A stretch of 64,000 nucleotides of DNA from CAIVAT01 sp049317265. Lineage in GTDB: Bacteria; Bacteroidota; Bacteroidia; Bacteroidales; FEN-979. Below, one piece after another: positions 35,751-43,944 of this stretch. The position numbers and the translations under genes are program-made. A model generated the notes under the pieces. The model ran no database searches and was not told the origin of the DNA. It worked only from the letters and a program-made list of their open reading frames with translations. The stretch's first letter is position 1, and every line of letters begins with the position of its first letter. The stretch is from positions 1-64,000 of the forward strand of contig JBMOIP010000016.1 in NCBI GenBank assembly GCA_049317265.1. The letters are read 5' to 3'.

Positions 35751-36389
35751 TTATTTGTTGTTTTTGATCGTATTAAAATATTCAGCATCAATATCATCCA
35801 CCAGCATTTCACCCTTTCCGCGGTACCAGAAATAGGCCTGTACCACATCTTCTGCATCCGGGGCAGGCGGAATATGGTAGTCGATGGTCACTTTATTCCA
35901 CTTGCCCGCCCCGAGATTTTCGTTTTCGAGCGCCACAAACATATATTTAAAGTTAACACCAGCATGGTTGCAGGTGGCGACGAGGTTGCAGGTTACTTCA
36001 CCGGGCGGACAAGTGAACCACACATATCCCGTTACCCTGATCCAGGATGAGTCTCCAGGCTTCAGGTCTTTGAACTTTATCCACAGGCCGGGTGAAAAGG
36101 AGACCTTTGAACTCATTTTCAATGACTGCTTTCCTGAATGGCCCGAAAAGGTAAGGTGAGAGGCTGAATCATTGGCATTGCCCGATTCAAAATCATAAAA
36201 AGCCAGTCGTTTTCCAGATCCTTCAAAGCCCGGAGGCAGTTGTTCCCGTTCAGGGTTTGACAGTGGGTCACTGACCCCGTGCGAATCCCTGTATGACCGA
36301 AAAACATTGAACAGGATGAACACCCCAAGCAGGAACATGGCAAGAAGTCCCGCTAAAACTGTTTTACGGGAAAGGCCATTTGCATTCAT
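35751..36389 (-). CDS. Membrane-anchored stand-alone jelly-roll module protein
   Basis: A 212-residue protein: signal anchor (residues about 10-30), a short linker, then the shared module across nearly the whole remaining length (about 60-208). The module shows FYDFESGNAND, HSGKQSLKMS, FSPGLWIKF, LGAGKWNKVTIDY, VQAYFWYRG and LVDDIDAEYF. This defines the domain boundaries that are less clear in the fusion proteins. Two cysteines (CPPGEVTC) could form a disulfide. It sits between the GT2 (25-bp gap) and a GT-C-like gene (17-bp gap). I infer a periplasm- or surface-exposed glycan-binding accessory protein; no activity motif is visible. Confidence 0.7.
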   Translation of the reverse strand: MNANGLSRKTVLAGLLAMFLLGVFILFNVFRSYRDSHGVSDPLSNPEREQLPPGFEGSGKRLAFYDFESGNANDSASHLTFSGHSGKQSLKMSSKVSFSPGLWIKFKDLKPGDSSWIRVTGYVWFTCPPGEVTCNLVATCNHAGVNFKYMFVALENENLGAGKWNKVTIDYHIPPAPDAEDVVQAYFWYRGKGEMLVDDIDAEYFNTIKNNK

Positions 36390-36414
36390 ATCGGTGATTT
36401 CCTGAAATTGAGAC

Positions 36415-37149
36415 CTACTTCAGGTACTTCCGGTCCCAGATGTTGTATTTCACGATGCACCAAACCGCCCGGAAGGCATCCTTAAGCCTGATTTTCTTTC
36501 CTTCTTCATAGGTGCGGCCATAGTATGAAATTCCAACTTCGTAAATCCTGATCTTCGGGAACCGCGAGATCTTTGCAGTAACCTCCGGTTCAAATCCAAA
36601 GCGTCGTTCCTTAAAAGCGATGTTCTTGATAATTTCTGCCCGGAAGAGCTTGTAGCAGGTCTCCATATCGGTCAGGTTCAGGTTGGTGAACATGTTGGAG
36701 ATGAAGGTGAGAAATTTATTCCCGATGGAGTGCCAGAAGAAGAGAATCCGGTGGGGCCGTCCGCCCATAAAACGCGAACCGTAAACCACATCGGCAAAAC
36801 CATCGAGGACCGGCTTCAGCAACACATTGTATTCAGCAGGATCATATTCCAGGTCGGCATCCTGGATGATGATGAAATCGCCTGTCGCCTCCACGATGCC
36901 GCGGTGCAGGGCGGCACCCTTGCCGAGGTTTACCGGCTGGTTGAAGAGCCGGATGTCAATACCCGGATGTGCATCAATATATTTTTCAACCACCACCACG
37001 GTATCATCGCTGCTGAAATCGTTGACGATGATGATCTCCTTGGTTACATTATCATTCAGGCTGACAGCGAGTACCTTGTCGAGGATCCGGTGAATGGTTG
37101 CCGCTTCATTGTAAGCGGGAATTAATATACTAAGCTTGCGGGACTCCAT
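36415..37149 (-). CDS. GT2 glycosyltransferase, polyprenyl-phosphate sugar synthase type
   Basis: A 244-residue family 2 glycosyltransferase without membrane helices, of DPM1 size. Motifs are SILIPAYNEAATI (nucleotide-binding start), IIIVNDFSSDDT, NLGKGAALHRGI, and IIIQDADLEYDP (metal-binding DxD). YGSRFMGG and TDMETCYKLFR are typical of dolichyl/undecaprenyl-phosphate mannose or glucose synthases. It probably charges undecaprenyl phosphate with a sugar from a nucleotide donor, supplying the GT-C proteins of this locus. It is first of a three-gene run and has a well-placed -7 motif at 37168. Confidence 0.88.
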   Translation of the reverse strand: MESRKLSILIPAYNEAATIHRILDKVLAVSLNDNVTKEIIIVNDFSSDDTVVVVEKYIDAHPGIDIRLFNQPVNLGKGAALHRGIVEATGDFIIIQDADLEYDPAEYNVLLKPVLDGFADVVYGSRFMGGRPHRILFFWHSIGNKFLTFISNMFTNLNLTDMETCYKLFRAEIIKNIAFKERRFGFEPEVTAKISRFPKIRIYEVGISYYGRTYEEGKKIRLKDAFRAVWCIVKYNIWDRKYLK

Positions 37150-37167
37150 AAAAACCTGTTCAGACTA

Positions 37168-37175
37168 CAAAAATA
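37168..37175 (-). promoter_or_regulatory. -7 motif for the GT2 operon
   Basis: TATTTTTG on the minus strand, 19 nt before the ATG at 37149. Confidence 0.5.
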
Positions 37176-37197
37176 AGAGAAAATATCAAGGAATGGC

Positions 37198-39783
37198 CTA
37201 TTCGTAGTAATAGATGCGCTTGACCCGGCGGGAAATACCTGTTAGGACTTCATACGGGATGGTCCCGAGTTCCCTGGCAATTTCCGTCACAGGATGAAGA
37301 TCGCCAAAGATTACCACTTCAGTTCCCTCCGAAACGGAAATAGCCTGGTTGTCCTTCTCCTCCATTCGATTTTCAACGGTTTTTTTATCCGGGAAGAAAT
37401 CCGTAACATCAATCATTGTCAGATCCATACACACATTCCCGATGATCGGGACCGGTTTACCATGGATGTACAATTTGCCATGGCCATTGCCCAACCGGCG
37501 GTTCAATCCGTCGGCATAACCTACCGGGAGGATGGCAATAACCGTCTGCTTTTCAGCTTTTCCCCGGCGATTGTAACCAATTGTTTCACCTGCGGGAATC
37601 TGTTTGACCTGGGTAATCACCGATTTCAGGGTACTTACATTCCGCAGCAAGGCTTGCTCTTCCGCACTGCTTCCCACACCATAGAGACCGATCCCAAGCC
37701 GTACCATGTCGAAGTGCGCTTCGGGAAACCGGCTGATGCCGGCCGAATTGAGCACATGGCGTAAAACGGGATAATCGAGATCCTGTGTGATGCGGCTGCT
37801 CATCTCCTTGAACCGGCCGATCTGGCTGCGTGTAAAGTCATCTTCAGCGGGATCTTCGCTTGCCGCCAGGTGGGAAAACACCGACTGGACCCAGAGTCCG
37901 GGATTTTGTTTCAGCGCCACAAGAAGGGGTTCCAACTCGCTCTCCACGAATCCAAGGCGGTGCATTCCCGTATCCAGTTTGATGTGAATCCGGACCTCCT
38001 GCTGGATGGAGGTTTGATTGCGGGCGATGGAATCCACCAACAAATTGAAGATATGCAGATTGTAAATCTCCGGCTCGAGGTTGTATTTCAGAAGGGTGTC
38101 AAGGCTGTGTTCTTCCGGGCTCATCACCATGATCGGCAGGTGAACGCCGGCTTTTCGCAGTTCAACCCCTTCATCGGCATATGCCACGGCCAGGTAGTCG
38201 ACATGGTGGAACTGCAGCACATTGGCGATCTCATAACTTCCGCTGCCATAGGAAAATGCCTTGACCATGGCCATGGTTTTCACCCCGGGCCTGAGCCCCG
38301 CCCTGAAATGGTTGAGGTTGTGGATCAGGGCATCGAGGTTGATCTCCATAACGGTTTCATGTGCTTTCTGCTCCAGGACCTGGCTGATCCGTTCAAATTC
38401 AAATTTCCTGGCTCCCTTCAGCAAGATCGTCTCATTTTGAAAGGAGGAGACAGGAAAGTGTTGCAGGAACTCCTCCGTAGAGCTGAAAAATCTCTTTTGA
38501 ATGGGGAAACTATCCTGGTATTTTACCATCTCCGGTCCGATTCCGATGATGCGAGTTACATTCCGTGACACGAGCAAGGAGGCGATTTCGGGATACAACT
38601 GGCTGCCCTCACGCCCGGTCTCCTGGAGATCGGAAAGGATAATGGTCTTCTTCGCCTGCTGATTTTGCTGGTTCAGAAAATCAAGGGCGATGCTGAGGGA
38701 GTTGAAATCGGAATTATAGCTGTCGTTGATCAGGGAGCAGTGGTTGATCGCCTCTTTGAGTTCGAGGCGCATGGCGATGGGAGAAAGGGAGGAAAAACGT
38801 GACAGGTGATTCTTAACGGTTGACAGACCGGACAGGTATAATTCAGTAGTAAAGCAGTGGAGGGCATTTTCGATGGACGCTTCGTCGGTGAAGGGAATGG
38901 AAAATTCAACTACCTCAGACTGGTACATGACCTTGATGAAGGTTTGTCCATCCCGGCTGTCGACCACTTTAACCCGGACATCGGCCTCCTGGTTGCGGCC
39001 CCAGGTGAAGGTTTTAAGGTTGCTGTAGGCAGGATCGGCCGCCAGGCAATCGGTGATGAGGCAATGATTTGCGCAATATATGAGTACCCCGGCGTTCCGA
39101 AAAAGTTTGAGTTTCTCTTCAACCTTCTGGTACTGGCCGGTAAAATGTTCATCATGAGCAGTGCCGATGCTGGTAAAGATCCCAATGGTGGGATGGATGA
39201 TGTTTTCGAGACGTTCCATCTCTCCGGGCCTGGAGATACCGGCTTCAAAAATGGCAAGGTTATGACCGGCAGACAACTTCCAGACAGAAAGGGCCACCCC
39301 GATCTGGGAGTTATAGCTTTTGGGGCTCCGGATAATGTTGTAATCGGGACTTAAGAGTTGAAAAAGCCACTCTTTGACGATGGTCTTGCCATTGCTACCG
39401 GTTATACCTATCACGGGAACATCGAACAACCCGCGGCGGTATGCCCCCAGTGCCTGCAAAGCCGCCAAAGTATCCTGTACAAAAATAAAGGAGGAACTTC
39501 TGAATTCATTGTTCAGTATTCTCTGTTCAATATTCCCCTCCTCTTTCCATGGAAACGCAGGAACCATGAAGCACCGCACCCCCTTTTCATACAGTTCGGG
39601 AATATATTTATAGCCATGGTTACGTTCGGAAACCAGGGCTACGAAGAGGCAATTGTCGGGATGGATCAGCAGGCGGCTGTCGATCAGCAGATCGCGGATC
39701 ATATGATCGGTGTGGTCGCCGGGATGTAGTTTCCCGTGACAGATGGTAGCAATTTCAGAGACCGTGCAGGTCTGTTCTGTCAT
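37198..39783 (-). CDS. murF-alr: Bifunctional MurF ligase / alanine racemase
   Basis: An 861-residue fusion typical of Bacteroidota. Residues 1-about 470 are UDP-MurNAc-tripeptide:D-Ala-D-Ala ligase (P-loop GITGSNGKT, 126-134; NDSYNSDFNSL). Residues about 480-861 are PLP-dependent alanine racemase (AMVKAFSYGSG with the PLP lysine near 505, ETIGYNRRG, IGNVCMDLTMIDVT). It makes D-alanine and adds the dipeptide during peptidoglycan synthesis. Residues about 80-97 (KEEGNIEQRILNNEFRSS) are an extra stretch encoded by a copy of the dispersed GAATATTGA repeat, absent from the expected MurF core. The ATG overlaps the end of pdxA by 4 bp. Confidence 0.95.
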   Translation of the reverse strand: MTEQTCTVSEIATICHGKLHPGDHTDHMIRDLLIDSRLLIHPDNCLFVALVSERNHGYKYIPELYEKGVRCFMVPAFPWKEEGNIEQRILNNEFRSSSFIFVQDTLAALQALGAYRRGLFDVPVIGITGSNGKTIVKEWLFQLLSPDYNIIRSPKSYNSQIGVALSVWKLSAGHNLAIFEAGISRPGEMERLENIIHPTIGIFTSIGTAHDEHFTGQYQKVEEKLKLFRNAGVLIYCANHCLITDCLAADPAYSNLKTFTWGRNQEADVRVKVVDSRDGQTFIKVMYQSEVVEFSIPFTDEASIENALHCFTTELYLSGLSTVKNHLSRFSSLSPIAMRLELKEAINHCSLINDSYNSDFNSLSIALDFLNQQNQQAKKTIILSDLQETGREGSQLYPEIASLLVSRNVTRIIGIGPEMVKYQDSFPIQKRFFSSTEEFLQHFPVSSFQNETILLKGARKFEFERISQVLEQKAHETVMEINLDALIHNLNHFRAGLRPGVKTMAMVKAFSYGSGSYEIANVLQFHHVDYLAVAYADEGVELRKAGVHLPIMVMSPEEHSLDTLLKYNLEPEIYNLHIFNLLVDSIARNQTSIQQEVRIHIKLDTGMHRLGFVESELEPLLVALKQNPGLWVQSVFSHLAASEDPAEDDFTRSQIGRFKEMSSRITQDLDYPVLRHVLNSAGISRFPEAHFDMVRLGIGLYGVGSSAEEQALLRNVSTLKSVITQVKQIPAGETIGYNRRGKAEKQTVIAILPVGYADGLNRRLGNGHGKLYIHGKPVPIIGNVCMDLTMIDVTDFFPDKKTVENRMEEKDNQAISVSEGTEVVIFGDLHPVTEIARELGTIPYEVLTGISRRVKRIYYYE
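39494..39535 (-). repeat. Dispersed repeat copy inside murF-alr
   Basis: On the minus strand: GAATATTGAACAGAGAATAC, then TGAACAATGAATTCAGAAGTTC. It encodes NIEQRILNNEFRS; the aligned codons match the meaB copy (RILNNKVRS) at 7 of 9 residues in the same reading frame. Confidence 0.65.
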
Positions 39784-40859
39784 GAACGGTTGTTTTCGGG
39801 TTGTGCCGCTGCCGGCCGCAGTTGATTTGCATGAAGCTCATCATACTCAAGACGATGCATGAAGATATCACCTGCCATGTACATGGCATTGCGGAAGGCT
39901 TCAGGAGAAGCTTCATTCTTCCCGGCGAGGTCGTATGCAGTTCCATGTGCGGGTGAAGTGCGTATGACGGACAATCCTGCAGTGAAGTTCACCCCTTCGT
40001 CAAACGACATCAGTTTGAATGGCACCATGCCCTGGTCGTGGTACATGGCCAGGATGCCATCGAAATTGTTAAAGCTGGTGGCGCCAAAGAATCCATCGGC
40101 AGGGTAAGGTCCAAATGCCAGGATATTCTGGCTATAAGCCTTTTCAATGGCTGGCAGGATCACCGTCTTCTCTTCATTCCCGATCAACCCGTCGTCGCCG
40201 GCATGGGGATTGAGGGCCAGGATGGCAATCCTCGGCTTGACGATGCCAAAATCGCGCATCAGCGAATGGTTCATCACCTGGATCTTTTTCAGGATCAACT
40301 CGGTGGTAAGCGTCTCCTTTACTTTGCTCAATGGAATGTGCCCTGTTACTACCCCAATGCGTAAAGTGTTGTTGATCATCAGCATAAGGTAGTCTTCCGC
40401 GTGAAATTTCTTTGCAAAATATTCGGTATGCCCTGCAAAGTCAAAACCGGGAGACTGGATATTCTTCTTGTTGATGGGTGCGGTAACAATGACATCGATG
40501 TTGTTTTTCTGCAGGTCCTCACAGGCAGCTTCCAGCGACAACAGCGACAATTCGCCGGCGATAGCGGTTGATTTACCAAGGTCGATCTTGATCTCCTCGT
40601 CATGGACGTTGATGATGTTTGGTCTGCGCGGGTGTGCCTGGTCGGCCTTTTTAATCAGGTTAAAATTGAAGTCATTGATATTCAAGACCTTCCGGTGATA
40701 GGATGCAACTTTTGAAGATCCATACACCACAATGGTATATAACTCCATCAGGCGCTGATCCTGGAGGGTTTTTATAATGATCTCATAACTTACGCCATTC
40801 ATGTCTCCGTGGGTGATCCCGATACGGACGCGTTTTTCTTTTTCAACAGGTTGTTCCAT
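39780..40859 (-). CDS. pdxA: 4-hydroxythreonine-4-phosphate dehydrogenase
   Basis: A 359-residue PdxA: GITHGDMNGVSYEIIIK at the N-terminus, TAPINKKNI, GHTEYFAKKF, ALNPHAGDDGLIGNEE (metal-ligand His) and AMYHDQGMVPFK, followed by RTSPAHGTAYDLAG. It oxidises 4-phosphohydroxy-L-threonine in the DXP-dependent route to pyridoxal phosphate. It overlaps the start of murF-alr, whose racemase half needs PLP, so cofactor supply and cofactor user are co-transcribed. The start is supported by a -7 motif 18 nt upstream. Confidence 0.95.
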   Translation of the reverse strand: MEQPVEKEKRVRIGITHGDMNGVSYEIIIKTLQDQRLMELYTIVVYGSSKVASYHRKVLNINDFNFNLIKKADQAHPRRPNIINVHDEEIKIDLGKSTAIAGELSLLSLEAACEDLQKNNIDVIVTAPINKKNIQSPGFDFAGHTEYFAKKFHAEDYLMLMINNTLRIGVVTGHIPLSKVKETLTTELILKKIQVMNHSLMRDFGIVKPRIAILALNPHAGDDGLIGNEEKTVILPAIEKAYSQNILAFGPYPADGFFGATSFNNFDGILAMYHDQGMVPFKLMSFDEGVNFTAGLSVIRTSPAHGTAYDLAGKNEASPEAFRNAMYMAGDIFMHRLEYDELHANQLRPAAAQPENNRS

Positions 40860-40876
40860 GATTACGTGTTAGTGTG

Positions 40877-40884
40877 CAAAGATA
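40877..40884 (-). promoter_or_regulatory. -7 motif for pdxA-murF/alr
   Basis: TATCTTTG on the minus strand, 18 nt before the pdxA ATG; the same octamer precedes tRNA-Lys. Confidence 0.55.
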
Positions 40885-40891
40885 TTTAAAA

Positions 40892-40963
40892 TTTGGACGG
40901 GCGGACAGGTGGGCAAGTGGACAAGTGGACAAGTGGACAAGGGGACAGGTGGACAAGGGGACG
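40892..40963. repeat. 8-bp minisatellite AGTGGACA
   Basis: Nine consecutive octamers of AGTGGACA and one- to three-base variants. The array ends exactly at the pepA stop codon (40964) and fills most of the gap to the pdxA promoter. Confidence 0.85.
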
Positions 40964-42397
40964 TTAATCTGCAAGGTACCTTGTCACGAAGTCAAACAAC
41001 AACCGCACACCGAATCCTGTTCCTCCCTGGCCGCGGTAGGAGTCGCGTTTTTCAATGAATGCCGGACCCGCAATGTCGAGGTGGATGTAGGGATAGTCGG
41101 TGAAGTTTTCGAGGAACTTACCGGCGGTGATCATTCCTGCCTCGGGAGGCCCGAGGTTTTTAAGGTCGGCAAGGTCAGATTTCACCTGTTCTCCATATTC
41201 ATCCCACATGGGAAATTCGACCAGCCGTTCATAGGTTTCATACCCAGATGCTTGTAAAATTTCCAGCGCCTTTTCTGCCTTTGACTGCATGGCCACGGCA
41301 CCGAATTTGCCAATTGCGCGCACAGCAGCGCCGGTGAGGGTGGCCAGGTCGATTACCAGCGCCGGATCATACTTTTTCGCATAACTGAGGGCATCGGCCA
41401 GAATAAGCCGGCCTTCGGCGTCGGTATTCAGTACCTCAACGGTCATCCCATTGTGCATGGTGATGATATCCCCCGACACGAGCGCCTTTTCACCGGGACG
41501 ATTATCGGTGGCGGGCATCAGGCCAACAACATAAACTGGCAGTTTGGCTTTCGCAATGGCGAAGATGGTGGCTGCAACGGCAGCGGCTCCCGACATGTCA
41601 TCCTTCATGTTCATCATCGAATCGCCGGGTTTCAGGTTCATGCCGCCAGTATCATACACAACACCCTTTCCTACCAATACGATTGGTTTTTTGTTTTTCG
41701 CCCCGGCCGGATTCCACTCCATCACGGTGAACGTCGGAGGCTCATGGCTCCCAAGGTTCACACCAAGTAAGCCGCCCATTTTCAGTGCAGTAATTTTCTG
41801 CTTGTTCAACACTTCAACTTTAGCGCCTGACTCCAGTGCCATAGCCTCTGCTGCTTTTGAAAAGACGGTGGCGGTGAGGTACGAATTCGGCTCATTGATG
41901 AGGTCGCGGCATAAAGAAACAGATTGAATGAGGGTGTTGATATCCTCAATCTCTTCCATATCTTCGGAGTAGATCTCGATCTCCTGCAGGGTGTTTTCTT
42001 TATCCTTATCCTTTTTATATTTGAGAAACTGGTAAGAGCCCAGCGCCATTCCTTCGGCAAAGGCGAGTACTTCATCTCCTTTCCCTTCGGCATCAAAGAT
42101 GGCTGTGCGTGTGGCTTTCTGTGAATTTAAAAGTCCGGCAACCTTGTCCCCCGCTTTACGTGCTGACTCAAGGCGCTTTGACCGATCTTTCTCCTCCCTG
42201 ATGAAATAGACATAAACCCAATAACTCAGCCTGTTGAAAGAGACGACATCCTGTTTAAGAGATTCAACCTGGGTTTGCAGGTAACTCTTCTCCGCAGCAC
42301 TGAATATGCCGGCAGGCACTTTGGACAACTTTGACACGACAACGACGAGGTTGCCGAGTTCCTGTTCTTTATTGGTAAGCGTTACAGATGGCATCAT
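40964..42397 (-). CDS. pepA: Leucyl aminopeptidase (M17)
   Basis: A 477-residue M17 cytosol aminopeptidase. The N-terminal half is the variable domain; the C-terminal half has the metal- and substrate-binding residues in VGKGVVYDTGGMNLKPGDSM, MKDDMSGAAAV, and the signature NTDAEGRLILADAL (about residues 322-335). The family forms hexamers using two divalent metal ions to release N-terminal residues from peptides. The start is MM (42397 or 42394). It is transcribed divergently from mqnC, with a -7 motif 34 nt upstream, and ends at the 8-bp minisatellite. Confidence 0.93.
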   Translation of the reverse strand: MMPSVTLTNKEQELGNLVVVVSKLSKVPAGIFSAAEKSYLQTQVESLKQDVVSFNRLSYWVYVYFIREEKDRSKRLESARKAGDKVAGLLNSQKATRTAIFDAEGKGDEVLAFAEGMALGSYQFLKYKKDKDKENTLQEIEIYSEDMEEIEDINTLIQSVSLCRDLINEPNSYLTATVFSKAAEAMALESGAKVEVLNKQKITALKMGGLLGVNLGSHEPPTFTVMEWNPAGAKNKKPIVLVGKGVVYDTGGMNLKPGDSMMNMKDDMSGAAAVAATIFAIAKAKLPVYVVGLMPATDNRPGEKALVSGDIITMHNGMTVEVLNTDAEGRLILADALSYAKKYDPALVIDLATLTGAAVRAIGKFGAVAMQSKAEKALEILQASGYETYERLVEFPMWDEYGEQVKSDLADLKNLGPPEAGMITAGKFLENFTDYPYIHLDIAGPAFIEKRDSYRGQGGTGFGVRLLFDFVTRYLAD

Positions 42398-42430
42398 GAT
42401 TTTAAGTAATTTTGAACCGGATTATGATTA

Positions 42431-42438
42431 CAAATTTA
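42431..42438 (-). promoter_or_regulatory. -7 motif for pepA
   Basis: TAAATTTG on the minus strand, 34 nt before the start, within the 91-bp divergent pepA-mqnC spacer. Confidence 0.45.
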
Positions 42439-42488
42439 GCAAAATTCCGGAGGATGGTGTGGTTAAATCTGCCTGTCACCTGTAAACT

Positions 42489-43574
42489 ATGAAACCCGAA
42501 CCCCTGATATATAAAGCCCTTCGGTCTGAATTCCTGACCATTGAAGAAGGCAAACTCCTTTTTGAAATGCTTCCACTGGCTGACTTGATGCTCATCGGCA
42601 ACGAGTTGCGGAAGAAGCTCCATCCCGGTGATATTGTAACCTGGATCATCGACCGCAATGTGAACATCACCAATGTTTGCATCTCCGGGTGTAAGTTTTG
42701 TAATTTCTACAGGACCGCCAGCAGCATCGATGCCTACATCACCACCATCCCCGAATACTGCAGCAAGATCGAGGAGATGAAGCGGCTTGGGGGCAACCAG
42801 CTCCTATTACAGGGCGGACTGCATCCAAAACTCAGCATCGATTTTTACGAAAAACTCTTTTCCGATCTCAAAGGCCAATACCCCGATGTCAGGCTCCACG
42901 CGCTGGGGCCACCCGAAATTGCCTGGCTGGCCAAAAAGGAGAAACTTCCATTCAAAACAGTGCTGGAGCGACTGATAGTGGCCGGTCTTGACAGTTTGCC
43001 AGGCGCCGGGGCGGAAATTCTTTCCGACCGGGTGAGAAAGGTCCTCTCACCGGTTAAATGCACAAAACAGGAGTGGCTGGAGGTGATGAAAGCCGCCCAC
43101 GAACTCAACCTGACCACTTCCGCCACCATGATGTTCGGCCATATTGAAACCATAGATGAACGCCTGGAACACATGGTTGCCCTTCGTGACCTTCAGTCGC
43201 AGAAACCTGCCGGCCACAAAGGTTTTCTCTCATTCATCCCCTGGCCGTTCCAGGATGACAGGACCGTGTTGAAAGAGAAATCGGGTGTATTCAACAAAGT
43301 AACCCCTGAAGAGTATATCCGCATGATCGCCATCAGCAGGATCATGATGCCGAACATTCAGAACATCCAGGCCTCGTGGCTGACCGTGGGAAAAGAGACA
43401 GCACAGCTTTGCCTTCACGCCGGCGCCAATGATTTTGGCAGCATCATGATCGAAGAGAATGTGGTAAGTGTGGCGGGCGCCAACCATAAATTTGATGCTT
43501 TGGGGATCCAGCAGGCGATAAGGGAGGCGGGATTTAGCCCGGCAAAGAGGGACCAGGATTTTACGCTTTTGTGA
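42489..43574 (+). CDS. mqnC: Cyclic dehypoxanthinyl futalosine synthase
   Basis: A 361-residue radical-SAM enzyme with the [4Fe-4S] motif C64-ISG-C68-KF-C71 followed by NFYR, the form seen in MqnC. Further family marks are LLLQGGLHP, ALGPPEI, SLPGAGAEIL, SATMMFGHIET, GFLSFIPWPFQ and the ending QASWLTVGKETAQLCLHAGA plus EENVVSVAGA. It cyclises dehypoxanthine futalosine in the futalosine route to menaquinone. Neighbouring mqn genes are not present, so the pathway is scattered in this genome. Confidence 0.95.
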   Translation: MKPEPLIYKALRSEFLTIEEGKLLFEMLPLADLMLIGNELRKKLHPGDIVTWIIDRNVNITNVCISGCKFCNFYRTASSIDAYITTIPEYCSKIEEMKRLGGNQLLLQGGLHPKLSIDFYEKLFSDLKGQYPDVRLHALGPPEIAWLAKKEKLPFKTVLERLIVAGLDSLPGAGAEILSDRVRKVLSPVKCTKQEWLEVMKAAHELNLTTSATMMFGHIETIDERLEHMVALRDLQSQKPAGHKGFLSFIPWPFQDDRTVLKEKSGVFNKVTPEEYIRMIAISRIMMPNIQNIQASWLTVGKETAQLCLHAGANDFGSIMIEENVVSVAGANHKFDALGIQQAIREAGFSPAKRDQDFTLL

Positions 43575-43944
43575 TTTTCAGTCTTTCTTTTTGTTGATTA
43601 ACGTACGATAGTTTCCTTTTTGATCAACGTGACTAACAAGACCATTGTCATTTTAACACAAAATGATTATTGATAGGTCATAATCATGCCATGATCCGGC
43701 GGAAAACCTCAAACAAGAAAACCATTTGTGCAGGAAATTATCATGATGTAGGGTCATGCCATGGTGTAGGGCCATATCGTGGTGTAGGGCCATTCCATGG
43801 AATGGCCCTACGGGCAACCGTTGATGGGAATGTAGGGGCACGCCATGGCGTGCCCCCACCGTAAAACGGGTCCAAATGTTTATCTGCCTGTCAAACCTGG
43901 TACAGCGCCGGATTGGTCCGTAACACCTTCGTTTTATGGTCTAA
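43575..43944. other. Non-coding spacer with palindromic repeats
   Basis: This 370-bp gap between convergent mqnC and the CPBP gene has no credible gene. A 68-codon minus-strand frame rich in HHGM arises only from the repeats. Its middle (43741-43862) is the palindromic cluster listed separately. No terminator with a T tract is obvious. Confidence 0.7.
43741..43862. repeat. CCATGG-centred palindromic repeat cluster
   Basis: Two 28-bp palindromes lie at 43784-43811 (perfect; arms GTAGGGCCATTCCA) and 43832-43859 (one mismatch; arms GTAGGGGCACGCCA). Both are centred on CCATGG and flanked by GTAGGG/CCCTAC. Two degenerate units (GTAGGGTCATGCCATGG, GTAGGGCCATATCGTGG) precede them. The spacer GGGCAACCGTTGATGGGAAT separates the two good copies. 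Confidence 0.85.

Noticed and set aside
43653..43859. Minus-strand frame with repeated HGMALHHDM-type peptide
   Set aside because: Its periodicity comes entirely from the palindromic DNA repeats, it has no start context, and it lies in a spacer full of repeats.
43741..43862. Candidate CRISPR array
   Set aside because: Units are palindromes with differing arms and one spacer-like link, not equal repeats with unique spacers.
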